A stretch of 37,062 nt of DNA from Verrucomicrobiaceae bacterium. GTDB taxonomy: Bacteria; Verrucomicrobiota; Verrucomicrobiia; Verrucomicrobiales; DEV007. The notes beneath the pieces were generated by a model, which saw nothing but the letters and a program-made list of their open reading frames with translations, made no database searches and had not been told where the DNA came from. Below are positions 34,330-37,062 of the stretch, piece after piece (position 1 is the first letter of the stretch; each line of letters starts with the position of its first letter). The stretch spans positions 1 to 37,062 of the forward strand of contig SHBV01000028.1 of NCBI GenBank assembly GCA_004211885.1, given 5' to 3'. The position numbers and the translations under genes were made by a program.

Positions 34330-35448
34330 TTAACAGTTTGCATGTTTACTGATTAAAGCTTTTCCGCGCTCTGTGTGCCATGGGTGCTGTTGGAGTAGAT
34401 AATTTGGGAACTCAGGATTTAGCTCGTAATAGCTATGGAACGCAGACGTTGCAGATGAAGACATTGGAGGCACAATCCATGACCAATCAGCGTTTGGAAT
34501 ACGTGATTTTTTTTCCTCGTTATTACAGAAAGTAGAAAATTCCTTAGACGCAGTGTGATGGTCTACGATTCTAATGCCATCCTCATTGAATGACCACAAA
34601 ACAGCTTCGTTCAATATTAGAAGTGCATGATCTTTCCAAAGGCTAGCTTCGACTGTCATGTCCATACCGAGTCGATTTGCAATTACTGGGAGTTGATTGT
34701 AACGATCCTCATCTCCGAGGTCCCGTGCTCCAATTTCAGTGCCCATATACCATCCATTGAAAGGGGCACATGGGTAGTTCTTTGAGCCTGTAGCAAATAT
34801 CATATCTGATATTATAGGTACTCCGTACCATTTAAGGCCGAGACCCTCTAACCAATCATATTTTGGATGTCTTATCACAACCTCAGCAATGTGCTTGTCT
34901 GGAATGGGATAATATTTTAGATCCTCTCCACACTGTAATATAAGTGGCAGAACATCGAACCGGCTCGGACTTGAATTTGGTTTCCAACCTAGCAACTTAG
35001 CGACTCTTGTGATTTCCTTACTCATTGGATCACCTATCACTGTCCCGTCCTCTGCAACGTGTCCCGCATATCGAATTAACTGATGGTTCCAGATTCTAAT
35101 TTCGTTACTACTATCGTCCCAGGGCTTGAAGACTGTTATAGTTGGTCTGATGGCACCTTCATTAGTTGCCGTATCAATGTGTTTTAATAGAGCTTCAAAA
35201 ATCTCATCACTTTTGTCGATTGACTGGGCATCATTAACTTTGAGTGATTTCCAGTGCAATCGGCCGATGCACCTCACTGAGTTTCTCCATGCTTCACGGG
35301 CTGAAGTGGTGATATCTTTTTCATCATGCTTTTCAGGGCATAAATCTTTGCTTGAAACTTCAAGGTCCCACCTATGAGCAATTTGCCCCGAAAGTGGGCA
35401 ACCGCCCTTATTGCCGTGTTCTTTGTGTTCTGATTTAGACGGGTTCAA
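34330..35448 (-). CDS. Nitric oxide synthase oxygenase
   Basis: Nitric oxide synthase turns L-arginine into citrulline and nitric oxide on a thiolate haem with a pterin. The signatures are very clear: the haem cysteine C60 in AWRNSVRCIGRLHW with proximal W66, WNHQLIRYAG at 120-129, LKWYGVPIISDM at 205-216 (the bacterial form), the substrate glutamate E238 in APFNGWYMGTEIGARD, VDHHTA, and the pterin-binding WSW pair (DWSWIVPPMS). At 372 residues it has no reductase domain, as in most bacterial enzymes, and no reductase gene is near. The start is TTG 35448; an in-frame TAG lies eight codons upstream. The N-terminal 50 residues differ from the Bacillus enzyme and contain CPLSG. It follows an M28 peptidase by 42 bases. 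Confidence 0.95.
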   Translation of the reverse strand: MNPSKSEHKEHGNKGGCPLSGQIAHRWDLEVSSKDLCPEKHDEKDITTSAREAWRNSVRCIGRLHWKSLKVNDAQSIDKSDEIFEALLKHIDTATNEGAIRPTITVFKPWDDSSNEIRIWNHQLIRYAGHVAEDGTVIGDPMSKEITRVAKLLGWKPNSSPSRFDVLPLILQCGEDLKYYPIPDKHIAEVVIRHPKYDWLEGLGLKWYGVPIISDMIFATGSKNYPCAPFNGWYMGTEIGARDLGDEDRYNQLPVIANRLGMDMTVEASLWKDHALLILNEAVLWSFNEDGIRIVDHHTASKEFSTFCNNEEKKSRIPNADWSWIVPPMSSSATSAFHSYYELNPEFPNYLLQQHPWHTERGKALISKHANC

Positions 35449-35490
35449 GTGAGACAGTTTTCCGTGATTCTAAGCTGAGAGGGAAAATGA

Positions 35491-37062
35491 TTAATCTCGA
35501 GAACCTGGTACGATCTTGAGCGAGATGACTTTTCCTTTACGTTTGACTTTGATTTCTGTTTCAGTGCCAACTTTTAATGCTCCAAGGACGTAAGTATAGT
35601 CATAAATATTTTTAAGCTCTTTGCCTGAAAGTGACACGATGATATCACCGCCTTTGATGCCCGCTTTGTCTGCAGGAGCTCCCTTAGTCACTCCGCTCAA
35701 TTTAACTCCGACTACGTCTCCTTGAGAGTAATCGGGGATTGTGCCAAGATACGTTCGCATTCCTCCTCGAGTGCCTTTTTCTTCTGGCTTTGCCATTGCC
35801 ACATAATCTGGCCTGTCAGCAGACGTTATTAGACCCCTAGTAAGTAGTGCCATGAACTTTGTAATTTTAGATGCTCCCTCGAAATTGATCTTATCCACAG
35901 TATCTAGTGGCGTATGATAATCTTCATGTGCACCCGTGAAAGCATTAAGGATAGGTATTCCTCTCAGATAAAAGCTAGTCGCATCAGTTGCTAAGTAGGA
36001 ATCAGTTTGAGTCGTGATTGGAAGGCCTATTGGGGCATTCCTTTTTTCGATTTCAGCAGGCCACCTAGAACTTGAGCCAACGCCTTGGAGTACCAATTTG
36101 TTTTCAAAGCGTCCAATCATGTCCATGTTTAAGGCAGCTGCAAATAGCTTGTCCAATTTGGCATCCTCATCTGCAAAAAACATTTTGGCGTTTGCTCGTA
36201 CGTAATGTGAGGAACCAAGCAGACCAAGTTCTTCGCCTGACCATGCGGCAAAGATTGCGGAGCGTTTAATTGGTAATTTTCCTTTGTCATTTAAATCGGC
36301 CAAATATTCTGCAATCTCCATGAGTCCGGCCGTTCCTGAGGCATTATCATCTGCACCATAATGAATTGTGGACTTCTCTTTTCCGCTTGCCCTTGATCCT
36401 GAGCCTATCTCTGGGCCAAGATGATCAACGTGTGCTCCAATTAATACTGCTGGTGAGTGAGGATCTTTTGCTGAAATTACTCCTATCACATTACGGCCCT
36501 TTCGCTTTTCCTGGATAATACTGAGTTGTGCATTTATCTGGATTCCTTTCAGTGGAATCCCTGACTTCATTTTTCCTGAGTCGAGTGAAGATTGAATTTC
36601 TTTGAGGGACTCTTTAACGTTTGCGGATTTAAGAATTTCTTGCCCAACTTTATCAGTGATTGATATACAGGCCATGCCGGAGTCAGACATTGAGGCGTCA
36701 GTGCCTAGTGGTATGAGTTGGCTCTTCACTTTAGCATTGGGCCCACTCACAATAATTATGCCCCTTGCTCCTTTTTGCCTAGCAATCATGGTTTTGTACC
36801 TTGGGTGGGAGTACCTTGAAAATCGCCTTCTCTGTTCTTCTGAAAGATTTTCGGGCATGTATCTGAACACCATTACCCATTTGTCTTTTACGTCTAGATG
36901 GAAGTAGGAACTGTAAAGCTCAAGCTTTTTGCCTTTTTCGTCTTTGCCTTCGGGAACCTCTAGGCCGTATCCAGCAAATACAATTTCAGAATTTTCTATC
37001 TTGCCTATTTTGGTGAATGATAGTGGTCTCCAGTCTTCATTAATTTTGAGAGTCGATTTTAT
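35491..37062 (-). CDS. M28 family metallopeptidase with PA and PDZ domains, N-terminus outside the window
   Basis: The reading frame is open to the right window edge, so the gene's start is missing and the methionine at 36873 is internal. The protein begins within a protease-associated (PA) domain, visible as FAGYGLEVPEG and KWVMVFRYMPE. It then has a two-zinc M28 aminopeptidase domain with AHVDHLG, GADDNASG, WSGEELGLLGSSHYV and NMDMIGR, and a closing EDYHTPLDTVDKI. A PDZ domain fills the last 90 residues. It should be an exported aminopeptidase. NOS oxygenase follows after 42 bases on the same strand, so the two may be co-transcribed. Confidence 0.93.
   Translation of the reverse strand: MKSTLKINEDWRPLSFTKIGKIENSEIVFAGYGLEVPEGKDEKGKKLELYSSYFHLDVKDKWVMVFRYMPENLSEEQRRRFSRYSHPRYKTMIARQKGARGIIIVSGPNAKVKSQLIPLGTDASMSDSGMACISITDKVGQEILKSANVKESLKEIQSSLDSGKMKSGIPLKGIQINAQLSIIQEKRKGRNVIGVISAKDPHSPAVLIGAHVDHLGPEIGSGSRASGKEKSTIHYGADDNASGTAGLMEIAEYLADLNDKGKLPIKRSAIFAAWSGEELGLLGSSHYVRANAKMFFADEDAKLDKLFAAALNMDMIGRFENKLVLQGVGSSSRWPAEIEKRNAPIGLPITTQTDSYLATDATSFYLRGIPILNAFTGAHEDYHTPLDTVDKINFEGASKITKFMALLTRGLITSADRPDYVAMAKPEEKGTRGGMRTYLGTIPDYSQGDVVGVKLSGVTKGAPADKAGIKGGDIIVSLSGKELKNIYDYTYVLGALKVGTETEIKVKRKGKVISLKIVPGSRD

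Noticed and set aside
1..37062. CRISPR arrays, tRNA or rRNA genes, insertion sequences
   Set aside because: No regularly spaced repeats, tRNA-like folds, rRNA segments or transposase genes were seen by eye; a dedicated scan (tRNAscan-type, CRISPR finder) would be decisive.

Overview
The window is a chromosomal stretch from an uncultured-looking, probably marine Gram-negative bacterium of the PVC group, most likely a Verrucomicrobiota. The evidence is the gene mix: two secreted sulfatases, a planctomycete-type cytochrome/DUF1549/LamG/DUF1553 protein with a DUF1501 partner and a ThuA protein, a TonB-ExbB-ExbD set, Lgt, a tail-specific protease and Rex. A planctomycete is the [11 protein letters not shown]. 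By eye the DNA is mostly in the low 40s % GC, coding is dense, and almost no gene has a recognisable Shine-Dalgarno sequence. Several genes start with TTG or GTG. I see no tRNA, rRNA, CRISPR array, insertion sequence or phage gene.

Layout. 1-5.3 kb: gltB (cut by the left window edge), gltD and an unrecognised 183-residue protein, closed by a clear intrinsic terminator. 5.3-8.8 kb: xylA behind its own candidate promoter, then an M50 membrane protease and an M20 dipeptidase. 8.8-10.4 kb, minus strand: a secreted M23 endopeptidase and an unknown secreted protein. 10.4-17.8 kb, plus strand: a TPR protein, rex, a TonB-like gene split by a frameshift, exbB, exbD, def, an SGNH hydrolase and a small membrane protein. 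17.8-20.8 kb: aroE facing away from a sugar-type ABC binding protein plus permease that lack an adjacent ATPase. 20.8-27.7 kb: sulfatase, PSCyt1/DUF1549/LamG/DUF1553 protein, ThuA protein and Tat-type DUF1501 protein. 27.7-32.5 kb: a YggS-type PLP protein, a tail-specific protease, an MBL-fold hydrolase and lgt. 32.8-37.1 kb: a second sulfatase of higher GC, a nitric oxide synthase oxygenase and an M28/PDZ peptidase cut by the right window edge.

How it fits together. gltBD makes glutamate from glutamine and 2-oxoglutarate. The TonB-ExbB-ExbD block would energise outer-membrane uptake. The sulfatases, xylose isomerase, sugar ABC proteins and the DUF1501/DUF1553 pair suggest growth on sulfated glycans (inference). 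The most striking single gene is the nitric oxide synthase oxygenase at 34330-35448, which keeps the haem, substrate and pterin signature residues but has an unusual N-terminus. Other observations that stand out are the split TonB-like protein with an inserted beta-sandwich domain, palindromes in three divergent promoter regions, and a hairpin that swallows the start codon of the M50 protease.
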